Assembly: GCF_002563695.1 (NCBI RefSeq) | Contig: NZ_PDJI01000004.1 | Location: 186,001-250,000, forward strand | Length of the DNA stretch: 64,000 nucleotides | From: Georgenia soli | Lineage (GTDB): Bacteria > Actinomycetota > Actinomycetes > Actinomycetales > Actinomycetaceae | Direction of reading: 5' to 3' | Part shown: positions 39,059-49,730 of the stretch, in pieces | Layout of the letters: every line of letters starts with the position of its first letter | How positions within the stretch are numbered: position 1 is the first letter of the stretch | The notes under the pieces: model-generated | Told to the model about the DNA's origin: nothing | What the model saw: only the letters and a program-made list of their open reading frames with translations | The model's database searches: none | Made by a program: the position numbers and the translations under genes

Positions 39059-39826
39059 ATGGCCCTGCTCCGCTGCGACTTCTTCTCCGACGTGCTGGGG
39101 ATCAGCACGTCGATGACCGTCATCCTGCCCCAGGCCACGACGGCGCAGATCGGCATGGCCGGGGCAGCCCCGGCCGGTCCGCCCCCGGTGCTGTACCTGC
39201 TGCACGGCCTGAGCGACGACGCGACGATCTGGACGCGACGCACGTCGATCGAGCGCTACGTCGCGGACCGGGGGCTCGCCGTCGTCATGCCGCAGGTGGA
39301 CCGCAGCTTCTACGTCGACGAGCGGCACGGCAACCGGTACGGCACGTTCCTCACGGACGAGCTGCCGCACGTCGTCGGCCAGTTCTTCCGCGTGTCGGAC
39401 CGGCGCGAGGACACGTTCGTGGCGGGGCTGTCGATGGGCGGGTACGGCGCGATGCGGTGGGCGCTGACCCGGCCGGACCGCTTCGCCGCCGCCGCGACCC
39501 TCTCCGGCGCTCTCGACGTCGCGTCCCTGCAGGACGAGGGCGACCGGCCCGAGCTCTTCGAGCGGGTCTTCGGGACGACGCCCGTGCGCGGGAGCGAGCA
39601 CGACCTGCTCGCGCTGCTCGACCGCGGCGACGCGTCTCGGCTGCCCCGGCTGTACGCCGCCTGCGGCACCGAGGACCCGCTCGTCGCGCACCAGGAGCGG
39701 TTCGCCGCGGCGGCGCAGCGGGCCGGGGCCGACCTCACCAGCGTGGTGCGTCCCGGCGCGCACGACTGGGCGTTCTGGGACGCCACCGTCCAGGACGTGC
39801 TCGACTGGCTACCCCTGAAGGAGTGA
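39059..39826 (+). CDS. esterase, alpha/beta hydrolase (EstA/esterase D-like)
   Basis: The protein (255 aa) is a cytosolic alpha/beta hydrolase of the tributyrin esterase/S-formylglutathione hydrolase group. The nucleophile is Ser125 in GLSMGGYGAMRWAL; YLLHGLSDDATIW near residue 45 gives the oxyanion-hole region, and a late His (PGAHDWAFW) completes the triad. The substrate is unknown. The next gene starts one base after the stop region, so it is probably co-transcribed with the VOC gene. Confidence 0.85.
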   Translation: MALLRCDFFSDVLGISTSMTVILPQATTAQIGMAGAAPAGPPPVLYLLHGLSDDATIWTRRTSIERYVADRGLAVVMPQVDRSFYVDERHGNRYGTFLTDELPHVVGQFFRVSDRREDTFVAGLSMGGYGAMRWALTRPDRFAAAATLSGALDVASLQDEGDRPELFERVFGTTPVRGSEHDLLALLDRGDASRLPRLYAACGTEDPLVAHQERFAAAAQRAGADLTSVVRPGAHDWAFWDATVQDVLDWLPLKE

Positions 39827-39827
39827 C

Positions 39828-40208
39828 ATGGCACGCGTCGCACTGGTGAACGTCCTCGTCCGTGACTACGACGAGGCGATCGCCTTCTACACCAAAGCCT
39901 TCGGCCTCGACCTGCTCGAGGACAGTCCGCAGGGCGGGGGCAAGCGGTGGGTCGTCGTCGGCTCGCCCGACGGCGGGGCCGGCCTGCGCCTCGCCGTCGC
40001 CAAGCCCGCCCAGGAGAGTCTCGTCGGCCGCCAGAACGGCGACGGTGTCGGGTTCTTCCTCCACGTGGACGACCTCGACGCCACCCTCGCCGCCGCCGTC
40101 GAGCACGGCGCCGTGCCGACGGAGAGCATCCGCGAGGAGCCCCACGGCCGCGTCATCATCGTTGAGGACCTCTACGGCAACCGCTGGGACGTCATCCAGC
40201 CAACCTGA
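39828..40208 (+). CDS. VOC family (glyoxalase-like) protein
   Basis: The protein (126 aa) has the paired beta-alpha-beta repeats of the vicinal oxygen chelate fold: NVLVRDYDEAIAFYTKAFGL at the start and FLHVDDLDATLAAAVEHGAV in the second half, ending with EDLYGNRWDVIQP. Substrate and metal are not evident. It starts two bases after the esterase gene stop. Confidence 0.85.
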   Translation: MARVALVNVLVRDYDEAIAFYTKAFGLDLLEDSPQGGGKRWVVVGSPDGGAGLRLAVAKPAQESLVGRQNGDGVGFFLHVDDLDATLAAAVEHGAVPTESIREEPHGRVIIVEDLYGNRWDVIQPT

Positions 40209-40224
40209 CGCTACGGTGCTCGGC

Positions 40225-40911
40225 ATGACGATCACGGTGGACCGTCGCTTTCGCGGACCCGACGGGTCGGGCAACGGCGGCTACGTCTCCGGGCGGGTCG
40301 CGGCCGGGCTCGGCGCGGGTCCCGTGACGGTCACGCTCCGGGTGCCGCCGCCGCTCGAGGAGCCGCTGACGCTCGCGCGCTCCGACGACGGCGTCCGGCT
40401 GACCGCAGGCGACGTCGTCGTCGCGGAGGGCCACCGGTACGCCGGCGAGGAGCTCCCCGTCGTCGAACCGGTGGCTGCCGATCTCGCCCGGACGACGGCG
40501 GAGCGTTTCGGCGGACGTCACCGGCACCCGTTTCCGCACTGCTTCGTCTGCGGCCCGGCACGCACGCCCGGTGACGGCATGCGCCTGGAGCCCGGCCGCC
40601 TCGACGACGGCCGCACCGCGTGCGTGTGGTCCGTCCACGCCGACCTCGCGGGGCGTGCGGAGGTCGTGTGGGCGGCGCTCGACTGCCCCGGGGGCTGGGC
40701 GGCACCGATCGAGGGGCGCCCGATGGTCCTCGGCCGGATGACGGCGGACGTGACGGCCGCCCCCGAGGACGGTGAGGACGTGGTCGTCATGGGGCAGCTG
40801 CTCGGTCAGGACGGCCGCAAGTACTTCACCGCGACCACCGCCTACGGGGCCGACGGCCGCGAGCTGGGGCGTGCGGGTGCCACCTGGATCTTGCTGCGCC
40901 CGGACGCCTGA
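40225..40911 (+). CDS. hotdog-fold thioesterase-like protein
   Basis: The protein (228 aa) resembles actinobacterial proteins with two hotdog-like halves. The centre has the conserved FPHCFVCGPARTPGDGMRL and the later WAALDCPGGWAAPIEG and GQLLGQDGRKYFTATTAYG. It could act on acyl-CoA thioesters, but a catalytic residue cannot be assigned. The ATG was chosen in preference to the long open frame upstream. Confidence 0.7.
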   Translation: MTITVDRRFRGPDGSGNGGYVSGRVAAGLGAGPVTVTLRVPPPLEEPLTLARSDDGVRLTAGDVVVAEGHRYAGEELPVVEPVAADLARTTAERFGGRHRHPFPHCFVCGPARTPGDGMRLEPGRLDDGRTACVWSVHADLAGRAEVVWAALDCPGGWAAPIEGRPMVLGRMTADVTAAPEDGEDVVVMGQLLGQDGRKYFTATTAYGADGRELGRAGATWILLRPDA

Positions 40912-40918
40912 GGACCGG

Positions 40919-40978
40919 TCCGCGCCGCACCGGTCCGCGCCGCACCGTTCCGCGCCGCACCGTTCCGCACCGCACCGG
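40919..40978 (+). repeat. 15-bp minisatellite, four copies
   Basis: The unit TCCGCGCCGCACCGG (last base G or T) is repeated four times, the last copy slightly changed, in the gap after the hotdog gene. A different 15-bp repeat (GGAGCCTGTGGGCCG) occurs twice shortly after it, around 41026-41055. No function is indicated. Confidence 0.85.
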
Positions 40979-41073
40979 ATCCCCGCAGCGGGCCGCACCG
41001 CACCGGGCACCCCGCACCGGGTCGGAGCCTGTGGGCCGGAGCCTGTGGGCCGGACCATGGAAGACTCGGCAGG

Positions 41074-41646
41074 GTGAGCGAGACGTACCGGTACGTGGTG
41101 GAGATCCTGCACCTCCTCGTCTCCCCGCAGCACGCCTACTTCGGGCGGGCCCGGGACGGCGCCGCCGTCGTCCCCACGACGGACGCCGACCAGGCCCGGC
41201 TGGTCGCCGGAAAGGGCATCGTCGGGGACCGGTTCTTCGGCAGGGCCGCCCACATGGACGCGGCCGTCACCCTGCTCGCGGTCGAGGGGCTCGAGGCCAT
41301 GGCCGCGGAGCTCGACGTCGCCCCGTTCGACCCGCTGCTGGCGCGCCGCAACGTCGTGCTACGTGGCGCCGAGCTGCCTCCGCTGCTGGGGGAGGAGGTC
41401 GTGCTGGAGTCGCAGGGCGATGCCGTCCGGCTGCTGGTCGGCCGCCCCGCCAACCCCTGCGCGTGGATGGACCGCATGCTCGCACCCGGCGCCCACGCCG
41501 CCATGCGAGGGCGCGGGGGAGTGCGGTGCCGGGTGCTCTCCGACGGCGTCCTCCACCGTGGTCCCGCCGTCCTGCACAGCCCGGTACCGCTCGACGCCGC
41601 GAAGGCCGGGGACGCGGTGTGGCGGCGCCCGTCGCGACTTCCCTGA
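41074..41646 (+). CDS. MOSC domain protein
   Basis: The protein (190 aa) carries a MOSC domain related to molybdenum cofactor sulfurases. The Cys-containing signature is GRPANPCAWMDRML, with GIVGDRFFGRAAHMDAAVTL earlier. Small stand-alone MOSC proteins are thought to carry sulfur or handle the molybdenum cofactor; the substrate here is not known. The start is GTG. Confidence 0.85.
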   Translation: MSETYRYVVEILHLLVSPQHAYFGRARDGAAVVPTTDADQARLVAGKGIVGDRFFGRAAHMDAAVTLLAVEGLEAMAAELDVAPFDPLLARRNVVLRGAELPPLLGEEVVLESQGDAVRLLVGRPANPCAWMDRMLAPGAHAAMRGRGGVRCRVLSDGVLHRGPAVLHSPVPLDAAKAGDAVWRRPSRLP

Positions 41647-41707
41647 ACCAGCTCGGACCGGGGCAGGGCGCTGGGCAGGCGGGGCATCCCGTGGCAGCAT
41701 TTCGCCC

Positions 41708-42157
41708 ATGACCGGCGGATCTGCCCAGGCGCACCGCCTGCGCGACCTGGCGCTGCTGCGCCGTGTCCGCGACCGGATCGACCGGGAGTACGCCCAGCCG
41801 CTGGACGTCGAGGCGCTGGCCCGCGGCGTCAACATGTCCGCCGGGCACCTCAGCCGCCAGTTCCGCCTCGCCTTCGGCGAGTCGCCGTACTCCTACCTCA
41901 TGACCCGGCGCATCGAGCGCGCGATGGCGCTGCTGCGGCGGGGCGACCTCAGCGTCACGGAGGTCTGCTTCGCCGTCGGCTGCTCGTCCCTCGGCACCTT
42001 CAGCACCCGCTTCACCGAGCTGGTCGGCGTGCCCCCGAGCACCTACCGGCGGGAGTCGGCTGGCGCGACCGTCGGGATGGTGCCCTGCGTCGCCAAGCAG
42101 GTCACCAGACCGATCAGGAATCAAGAAGCCCGCGGGGTCGCGCCGCAACTAGCGTGA
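41708..42157 (+). CDS. AraC-family regulator, DNA-binding domain only
   Basis: This 149-aa protein contains only the double helix-turn-helix of the AraC family (LARGVNMSAGHLSRQFRLAF and the second helix set with CFAVGCSSLGTFSTRFTELV), without a sensor domain. It begins a unit with a VOC gene and a UvrA2-like gene, each almost touching the next, and may regulate them. The ATG at 41708 opens the compact domain; the frame upstream overlaps the MOSC gene. Confidence 0.85.
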   Translation: MTGGSAQAHRLRDLALLRRVRDRIDREYAQPLDVEALARGVNMSAGHLSRQFRLAFGESPYSYLMTRRIERAMALLRRGDLSVTEVCFAVGCSSLGTFSTRFTELVGVPPSTYRRESAGATVGMVPCVAKQVTRPIRNQEARGVAPQLA

Positions 42158-42162
42158 GCGCC

Positions 42163-42573
42163 ATGGACATCACCATCCACTCGAGCTTCCTCGCGCACGA
42201 CGACCCCGAGGCCGCGCTGGCCTTCTACCGCGACACCCTGGGCTTCGAGGTCCGCCTCGACGTGGGCTACGAGGGCATGCGGTGGATCACCGTCGGTCCG
42301 GTCGGCCAGCCGGACACGGCGATCGTCCTCCACCCGCCCGCCGTCGACCCCGGCATCACCGACGACGAGCGCCGGACGATCGTCGAGATGATGGCCAAGG
42401 GCACCTACGGCGGCATCAACCTGGCCACCCCCGACCTCGACGCCACGTTCGACAGGCTCCAGGCCAGCGGCGCCGACGTCGTGCAGGAGCCGACCGATCA
42501 GCCGTACGGCGTCCGCGACTGCGCCTTCCGGGACCCCGCCGGCAACCTGGTCCGCATCCAGGAGAAGCGCTGA
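42163..42573 (+). CDS. VOC family protein of the UvrA2 cassette
   Basis: The protein (136 aa) has the vicinal oxygen chelate fold: ITIHSSFLAHDDPEAALAFY and FEVRLDVGYEGMRWITVGPV in the first half and INLATPDLDATFDRLQASGA in the second, ending YGVRDCAFRDPAGNLVRIQ. Such proteins bind or modify small molecules, including antibiotics. A GTG at 42154 overlapping the AraC gene stop is an alternative start. It is sandwiched between the AraC regulator and the UvrA-like gene. Confidence 0.85.
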   Translation: MDITIHSSFLAHDDPEAALAFYRDTLGFEVRLDVGYEGMRWITVGPVGQPDTAIVLHPPAVDPGITDDERRTIVEMMAKGTYGGINLATPDLDATFDRLQASGADVVQEPTDQPYGVRDCAFRDPAGNLVRIQEKR

Positions 42574-42587
42574 TGAGGGGAGACACC

Positions 42588-44992
<2,405 letters not shown>

Positions 44993-44996
<4 letters not shown>

Positions 44997-45979
44997 GAAC
45001 CTACGGCGTGCCCACCCGCAGCCGGAGCCCGCGACCGACGGCGCCCACGACCGCCCCCGGGCCCGCTCCTCGTTGGGTGGGTCTTGCCGCCGTGGTCGCC
45101 GCAGCCGTGCTGTGGGGCACCACGGGGACCACGAGCCAGTACAGCCCTGAGAGCGCCGGCCCGCTGTCCGTCGGGGCCGCACGGATCGTGCTCGGGGGAG
45201 CGCTGCTCCTCGCCTGGGCGGCCGGTCGCCGCCAGCTGACCGGCCTGCTCGGCGCCGGCCGGTGGAAGCTCATCCTCGCCGGGGCGGTCGCGGTCGCCGC
45301 CTACCAGCTGTGTTTCTTCGCGGCCGTCGACATCACCGGAGTGGCGGTCGGCACGGTCGTCGCGATCGGTTCGGGACCTGTCCTGGCGGGGCTGCTGACC
45401 CGGCTGCTCCACGGCACGCCGCTCTCGTCCCGGTGGCTGCTCGCCACGCTCGCCGCCGTCGCCGGGTGCGCCGTCCTCGTTCTCGGGGGCGCCAGCACGG
45501 GCGTCATCACTGCCGGCGTCCTCCTCGCGCTGGCCGCCGGGGCCGCGTACGCGTCGTACGCCGTCATCGCCGCGTCGCTCATCACCGGGGGCGCGTCCTC
45601 CACGGGGGTCATGGGCGGGCTGTTCGGAGGCGCGGGCGTTCTCCTCCTGCCCGTTCTTCTGGCCACGGACCCGGGCTGGCTGGTCGAGCCGGCGGGCGCC
45701 GTCGTCGCCGTCCATCTGGCTCTCGTCACGACCGCGGTGGCGTACACGCTCTACGGGTTCGGCCTGCGCAGCGTCCCGGTCGCCACCGCGGCCACGCTGG
45801 CGCTCGCCGAGCCCGGCGCCGCCGCGCTGCTGGGCCTCTTCCTCCTGGGCGAGCCGGCCCGGACCAGCACCGTCGTCGGCCTGGGTCTGCTCGCGGCGGC
45901 CCTCGTGGTTCTCGCCGCGCCGAGAAAGCTGCGGTCGAGGCGTGCTCTGCTGCCGCGGGAGCGCCCGGCGGGGGAGTGA
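44993..45979 (+). CDS. EamA/DMT-family transporter
   Basis: The protein (328 aa) has about ten hydrophobic helices arranged as two EamA repeats (LWGTTGTTSQYSPESAGPLS at the start; TAVAYTLYGFGLRSVPVATA and LALAEPGAAALLGLFLLGEP in the second). The family exports metabolites or drugs. The GTG start overlaps the UvrA2 stop by four bases, which makes it the last member of the cassette and suggests an efflux role, an inference from position only. Confidence 0.85.
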
Positions 45980-46137
45980 GGCATTCTTCCGACAGGCACC
46001 GGGGCCGGCTCTCGGCTGGCCCGGAATGAACTGCTCGGATCGTGAGCAATCCGTGGTCAAACGGATTCAGCTATATGGCACTCTGGACGAAGCAGTCTGG
46101 GAACGGCCGACGACTCGAGCGCCCGAGGAGGGCCCGC

Positions 46138-46323
46138 ATGGACGTCCATGGAGATGACCAGCTCCCCTTCGGTCTGCGGCCCGGCATCAACCACAATCCG
46201 ATGCAGCCCAGTTTCCGGGACGGAACCAGCTCGACCCCTCGCCGTCTGCGACCCATCCTGATGTCGATCCTTGTCGGCCTGGTGGCCATCGTGGGGCTCG
46301 TCGCTTACGGCGTTCTCGCCTGA
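46138..46323 (+). CDS. small single-pass membrane protein
   Basis: This 61-aa product has a polar N-terminus and one C-terminal hydrophobic helix (ILMSILVGLVAIVGLVAYGV). ATG 46138 was chosen because GAGGAGG lies eight bases upstream; a longer frame from 46042 lacks this. No family is recognised. It starts the less dense accessory region. Confidence 0.6.
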   Translation: MDVHGDDQLPFGLRPGINHNPMQPSFRDGTSSTPRRLRPILMSILVGLVAIVGLVAYGVLA

Positions 46324-46374
46324 CGGTATGTCGCACACCCACTTCTCGGCATGGAGCGGAATCAGAGAAAGGGA

Positions 46375-46869
46375 ATGAGTCAGATCGAGAGTTCCTTTGC
46401 TCCGGGCGCCGACCCAATGGCCGAGTATCGCGCGCTCGGCCGCTTCCTCGGCATCGGGATGCTCGCCGGGGGAGTGATCGGCGGCTTCGCCGGGGCTCTG
46501 GCCACATGGTCTCCGGACTCGCCGGGTTATGCAGTCGGGGGGCTCTCCGGAGGAGCGGCACTCGGCATCGTGCTCGGCCTGCTCACCGAGGCCGTCACCT
46601 TCGTCCTCGTCATTGCCGCGCGAGCGATCCGACCGGCCCTTGCTCGGACAACAGGGGTGCTGCTCAGTGTGGGCGTACCGGTTGTCGCCGTCACGTACGT
46701 GTCGACGTGGGCCGCCGGGATCGCGAGCCACGGCACCGGAAGGTCCGTCGTCGTCATCGGCGGTGCGCTGGCGCTAGCCGCAGGCGCTGTGACGCTGACT
46801 GCTCGCTGGAGTCTCTCACCCCTCGAGGAAGCCCCTGTGCGCGAGAACGTCGGGAATTCCCGCGCGTAA
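46375..46869 (+). CDS. hypothetical membrane protein
   Basis: The protein (164 aa) has about four hydrophobic helices (for example FLGIGMLAGGVIGGFAGAL and GVLLSVGVPVVAVTYVSTW). No family is recognised. The start is uncertain: ATG 46351 and ATG 46417 in the same frame are alternatives. It lies 51 bases behind the preceding small membrane protein gene, and the two may form a pair. Confidence 0.6.
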   Translation: MSQIESSFAPGADPMAEYRALGRFLGIGMLAGGVIGGFAGALATWSPDSPGYAVGGLSGGAALGIVLGLLTEAVTFVLVIAARAIRPALARTTGVLLSVGVPVVAVTYVSTWAAGIASHGTGRSVVVIGGALALAAGAVTLTARWSLSPLEEAPVRENVGNSRA

Positions 46870-46946
46870 CCCAGGTCGCCGGTCTACTTACGCCCACTGG
46901 TTCCGCCGCCATAGCCTGCGAGCCACCGTGAGGGGAGGGACTGACC

Positions 46947-47336
46947 ATGGCCGACCCGGGCGAGGTGTCCTGCATCCACAGTGCGGAGCGTCGAATCTCG
47001 GACCACACGCCCGGGAAGGTGCGCGAGCAGGCCATTGACGTAACCGGACTCTGGTCCGGCCTGGTGCGCAACGAGCCGGGCATCACGTCGGGCTGGCACC
47101 ATCACGGCGACCACGACACCTCGGTGTACGTCATCGACGGCACGGTGCGCATCGAGTACGGCCCCGGCGGTGCCCGAGCGGTGGACGCCGGTCCGGGCGA
47201 CTTCATCCATATCCCGCGACACGTCGTGCACCGGGAGGTCAACGCTGGGGCGACTTCCTCGCAGGAGGTGATCACCCGCTCCGGTACCGGTCCGCTCACG
47301 GTCAACGTCGATGGTCCGGCGCCGCCCCCGGAATGA
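46947..47336 (+). CDS. cupin-domain protein
   Basis: The protein (129 aa) is a single-domain cupin. The two metal-binding motifs are visible as GWHHHGDHDTSVYVIDG and GDFIHIPRHVVHREVN. A GGGAGGG site precedes the ATG. The substrate is unknown; small cupins may be enzymes or binding proteins. Confidence 0.8.
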   Translation: MADPGEVSCIHSAERRISDHTPGKVREQAIDVTGLWSGLVRNEPGITSGWHHHGDHDTSVYVIDGTVRIEYGPGGARAVDAGPGDFIHIPRHVVHREVNAGATSSQEVITRSGTGPLTVNVDGPAPPPE

Positions 47337-47430
47337 CGGCCTGGGTCTGTCTTGGGGTCGCCGGGTTCTGACCGGCTGGGGTATTCGTAGTGCTTGGTGC
47401 CGCAGACATCGCGTCCACGCGGTCGGGTGT

Positions 47431-47748
47431 CTACGTGCGGTCGGCGTCCGAGTAGTAGGTGTCGCCGACGGTCTTGCGGAACTGTTCGGGTGTCTCGTCG
47501 GCCATGCGCTCGTGTACGTAGGCGAGGGCGCCGCTCGCTTCTCCGGAATCGACACGACGGCGATGGACCGTGCGTCCCGTCGTGCGCTCGGTGATCACGA
47601 GCTCTGCGACGGCGGGCAAGGGGAGCAGGCCAGGCGGCCACGAGGCCACCGCGGCCCAGAGTCCGCGAGCGATGCGACCGATGCGCCCTTCACCATCGAG
47701 AGGAACGAGCTCGGCGCGGTAGGCGTCCCGTGCTGTGGGTCGGTTCAT
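47431..47748 (-). CDS. hypothetical protein
   Basis: The reading (105 aa) looks protein-like (AELVITERTTGRTVHRRRVD, then GALAYVHERMADETPEQFRK) and ends in a charged tail. The start was taken at the ATG at 47748; the frame is open further upstream without typical composition. No family is recognised. It faces the cupin gene. Confidence 0.5.
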   Translation of the reverse strand: MNRPTARDAYRAELVPLDGEGRIGRIARGLWAAVASWPPGLLPLPAVAELVITERTTGRTVHRRRVDSGEASGALAYVHERMADETPEQFRKTVGDTYYSDADRT

Positions 47749-47889
47749 TGGTCGAACATATCCGTCGCGCATCGGACTTTTTGGCTCTTTCGAGTCTTTG
47801 CAACTGATGAGACGCCATGTCATGTTTCGGTAATGCGACGAATTCCGCGGGGGAGACGCGTGGCCCGCCGGTTGGAACATAATGTCAGC

Positions 47890-48060
47890 GTGCCTAGGGT
47901 CTCGGTGAAACTCACGAACGACTACGGCGCCGACTGGCCGCTCTGGCGCCACGACGGACTGGCCGACGAGGGCGAGTGGCCGATCTCGCCGCAGCTAAGC
48001 AGCCGGCTGAAGGCGTGGGCCGCCCACTTCAACGCGCACTTCCATTACGAACCCTTTTGA
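47890..48060 (+). pseudogene. truncated orphan gene related to 49731-50165
   Basis: The 56 residues from GTG 47890 (VSVKLTNDYGADWPLWRHDG, then LSSRLKAWAAHFNAHFHYE) align with the first half of the 144-aa protein at 49731 (WAESPIWYRTAVDAGPVD, then LSTGLRQRLNAWNTF and the NFEW position). The reading stops just after this point, where the relative continues for about 80 residues. An IS5-like transposase remnant begins about 40 bases later, so loss of the 3' half by insertion or deletion is likely. A real short protein cannot be excluded. Confidence 0.5.
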
Positions 48061-48099
48061 TCGCCGGCCGCACCGCGTTCGACGACGTTTCGGCACTTG

Positions 48100-48206
48100 T
48101 GCGCCTCGGTGTTCTTCAAGCAGTGGTGAACCGTGGCCACCCGCTACGACAAACTCGCTTGACATACCGCGGCGGCGGCGCGCTGCGAGCCATCACGATC
48201 TGGCTC
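48100..48206 (+). mobile_element. IS5-like transposase 3' remnant
   Basis: In one frame the DNA reads FFKQW, a stop, then VATRYDKLA; a one-base shift then gives LTYRGGGALRAITIWL. Together this is the typical C-terminal end of IS5-family transposases. With one internal stop and one frameshift it is not functional. The rest of the element is missing. Confidence 0.6.
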
Positions 48207-48290
48207 CCGGAGCACTTCAAGGTCTACCTCGCTGAGATAACCGGTCGGTATCTTGCCCTTAATTCGATCTAGCACATGAGAGGTGGCGCG

Positions 48291-48839
48291 ATGACGCGAT
48301 GCATCCTCGGGAGCGCGCTTCTAGCTATCGCACTACTCCTAGCGGGCTGCGGTGCGCAGGATTCGACAGCGGACATGGCATCGGTCGCGCCGGGCTGGAC
48401 TGGGGATCCTGTGGACGAGGCGACATCGGACCCCTCGCCGCCCGGCGAGATGCCCGGAGCGGGGCCCTCGGAACTTGAGCAGAACGTTATCGAGGCTATG
48501 AGGGCTGCCGGGGTTTCGGACCCCGGGGTCGATGAGGATGGGTTCAACACGGCGACGGTCTCGGGAGCCTGGGAAGGGACGACGGCGTGGGTACACGCAT
48601 ACCCCGGCCCTTACGGCGGCACTCCTGGCGACGTCGTGGGCGACGTCACGATCGGCGACGTGCCCGCGCAGATCGTGCGCACCGAGGCCTTCGGCGAGGT
48701 CGTTTCCTTCCAGTGCGGTGACCTCGGCTACCAGGTGACGCTGCTCGCCGCCGGCGACCATATGGTCGGCTCCGGGGCAGCGGCGGAGGCCAGCGCCTTT
48801 GCCGAGACGCTGATCCCAGCATTGGCGTGCGCGCGGTAA
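48291..48839 (+). CDS. hypothetical lipoprotein
   Basis: The protein (182 aa) has a lipoprotein signal (lipobox LLAGC near residue 18) and a Pro/Asp/Ser-rich linker, then a globular part (SGAWEGTTAWVHAYPGPYGG and VSFQCGDLGYQVTLLAAGD). ATG 48291 was chosen because GAGAGG lies upstream; ATG 48276 is an alternative. No family is recognised. It is an orphan in the accessory region. Confidence 0.65.
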   Translation: MTRCILGSALLAIALLLAGCGAQDSTADMASVAPGWTGDPVDEATSDPSPPGEMPGAGPSELEQNVIEAMRAAGVSDPGVDEDGFNTATVSGAWEGTTAWVHAYPGPYGGTPGDVVGDVTIGDVPAQIVRTEAFGEVVSFQCGDLGYQVTLLAAGDHMVGSGAAAEASAFAETLIPALACAR

Positions 48840-48878
48840 GAAACGCTGCCCCAGTCCACGACGCGCGGATCCGCGTGG

Positions 48879-49033
48879 GACGGGAGTTCTTGCATCTGCT
48901 GCAACTCCCGTCGGTTCACTGGCAGCGAGACGTGTCAACGTAGGACGAGTAACCAGGCGAGTGGCGATCCGGCTAGGGGCCAAGCCGTGGTGTGCTGCTG
49001 GCGCAACTCCCATTACTTCTCTGGTAGCAACGC
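48879..49033. repeat. palindromic intergenic repeats, copies 1 and 2
   Basis: Copy 1 forms a perfect 10-bp stem, GACGGGAGTT (48879-48888) with AACTCCCGTC (48903-48912), and continues GGTTCACTGGCAGC. Copy 2 at 49001-49033 reads GCGCAACTCCCATTAC then TTCTCTGGTAGCAACGC. They share the frame CAACTCCC...TTC(A/T)CTGG(C/T)AGC with further copies near 49650 and 50177. Together they occupy the gene-free 301 bases before the GNAT remnant; the rest of that gap is empty. Confidence 0.65.
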
Positions 49034-49140
49034 ACTTCAGGAGACGGCATCTATGGATTCGTCCTAATCGGTGAACTCTTCAGGCACGTCTAGCACGCAG
49101 CAGTGACAAGGCGAAAGGGTTGGGCAGGGGGAGGGTTGCG

Positions 49141-49640
49141 ATGGAGTCGTCGGCCGAGGTGGACGTGAGGGAAGCGAGATTCGGCGACGTGGCTGGCATC
49201 TGTCGGTTCGGGAAACGTAGATTCATGGGCACTATGCGCCGTTGATCGGCTCGCAGGCCGCAGAAGGCCAGGTTCGAGACTGGTGGAACGAGACGCACAT
49301 CGGCGCAGCCGTGGCGAGAGGGTTCGTGGTGGTCGCCGAACTGGACGGCGGGATTATCGGCGTCGCACAGCGTGGCCTCAGGGGAGTGGACCATGATGTC
49401 TACAAGCTCTACGTAAGTTCTCAGCATCGGAGCCGTGGGCTCGGCCCTCGGTTGCTCGACGCACTCATCAAGCGGTTGCCCACGGCTGCTGATCGGCTCT
49501 ACATCGAGCATTTCGCAGCGAATGAGCGAGAAGGCGCGTTCTATGAACGTGAGGGTTTCACCGTGGAGCGAATCGAGTCAGGCCCAACGGAGGATCCTGC
49601 ACTTGACGTGGTCTGGCGCATGCGCCCTCTGGCTCCCTAG
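49141..49640 (+). pseudogene. GNAT acetyltransferase, frameshifted
   Basis: The N-terminal GNAT segment VDVREARFGDVAGICRFG is encoded from ATG 49141, but the frame then runs off. The continuation, HYAPLIGSQAAEGQVRDWWN to the acetyl-CoA loop (LYVSSQHRSRGLGPRLLDAL) and NEREGAFYEREGF, is in another frame. One missing G in the run at about 49209-49211 restores the frame; after that a TAG stands where a tyrosine codon is expected. With two lesions it is probably a pseudogene. A shortened product from 49242 remains possible. Confidence 0.7.
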
Positions 49641-49644
49641 CCGA

Positions 49645-49685
49645 ACAGGGGCGTTGGGACTCCCGTTGCTTGACTGGTAGAGCCG
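49645..49685. repeat. palindromic intergenic repeat, copy 3
   Basis: The sequence GTTGGGACTCCCGTTGCTTG followed by ACTGGTAGAGCC matches the motif of the copies at 48879-49033. It sits directly after the GNAT remnant. Confidence 0.6.
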
Positions 49686-49730
49686 GATATAGATAAGGCG
49701 GGAGTAGCCAGGTCCGAGGGACGATGCCCC

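Noticed and set aside
47877..47888. A second dif-like half site (ACATAATGTCAG)
   Set aside because: Only one arm resembles dif, the partner arm and spacer are missing; probably chance.
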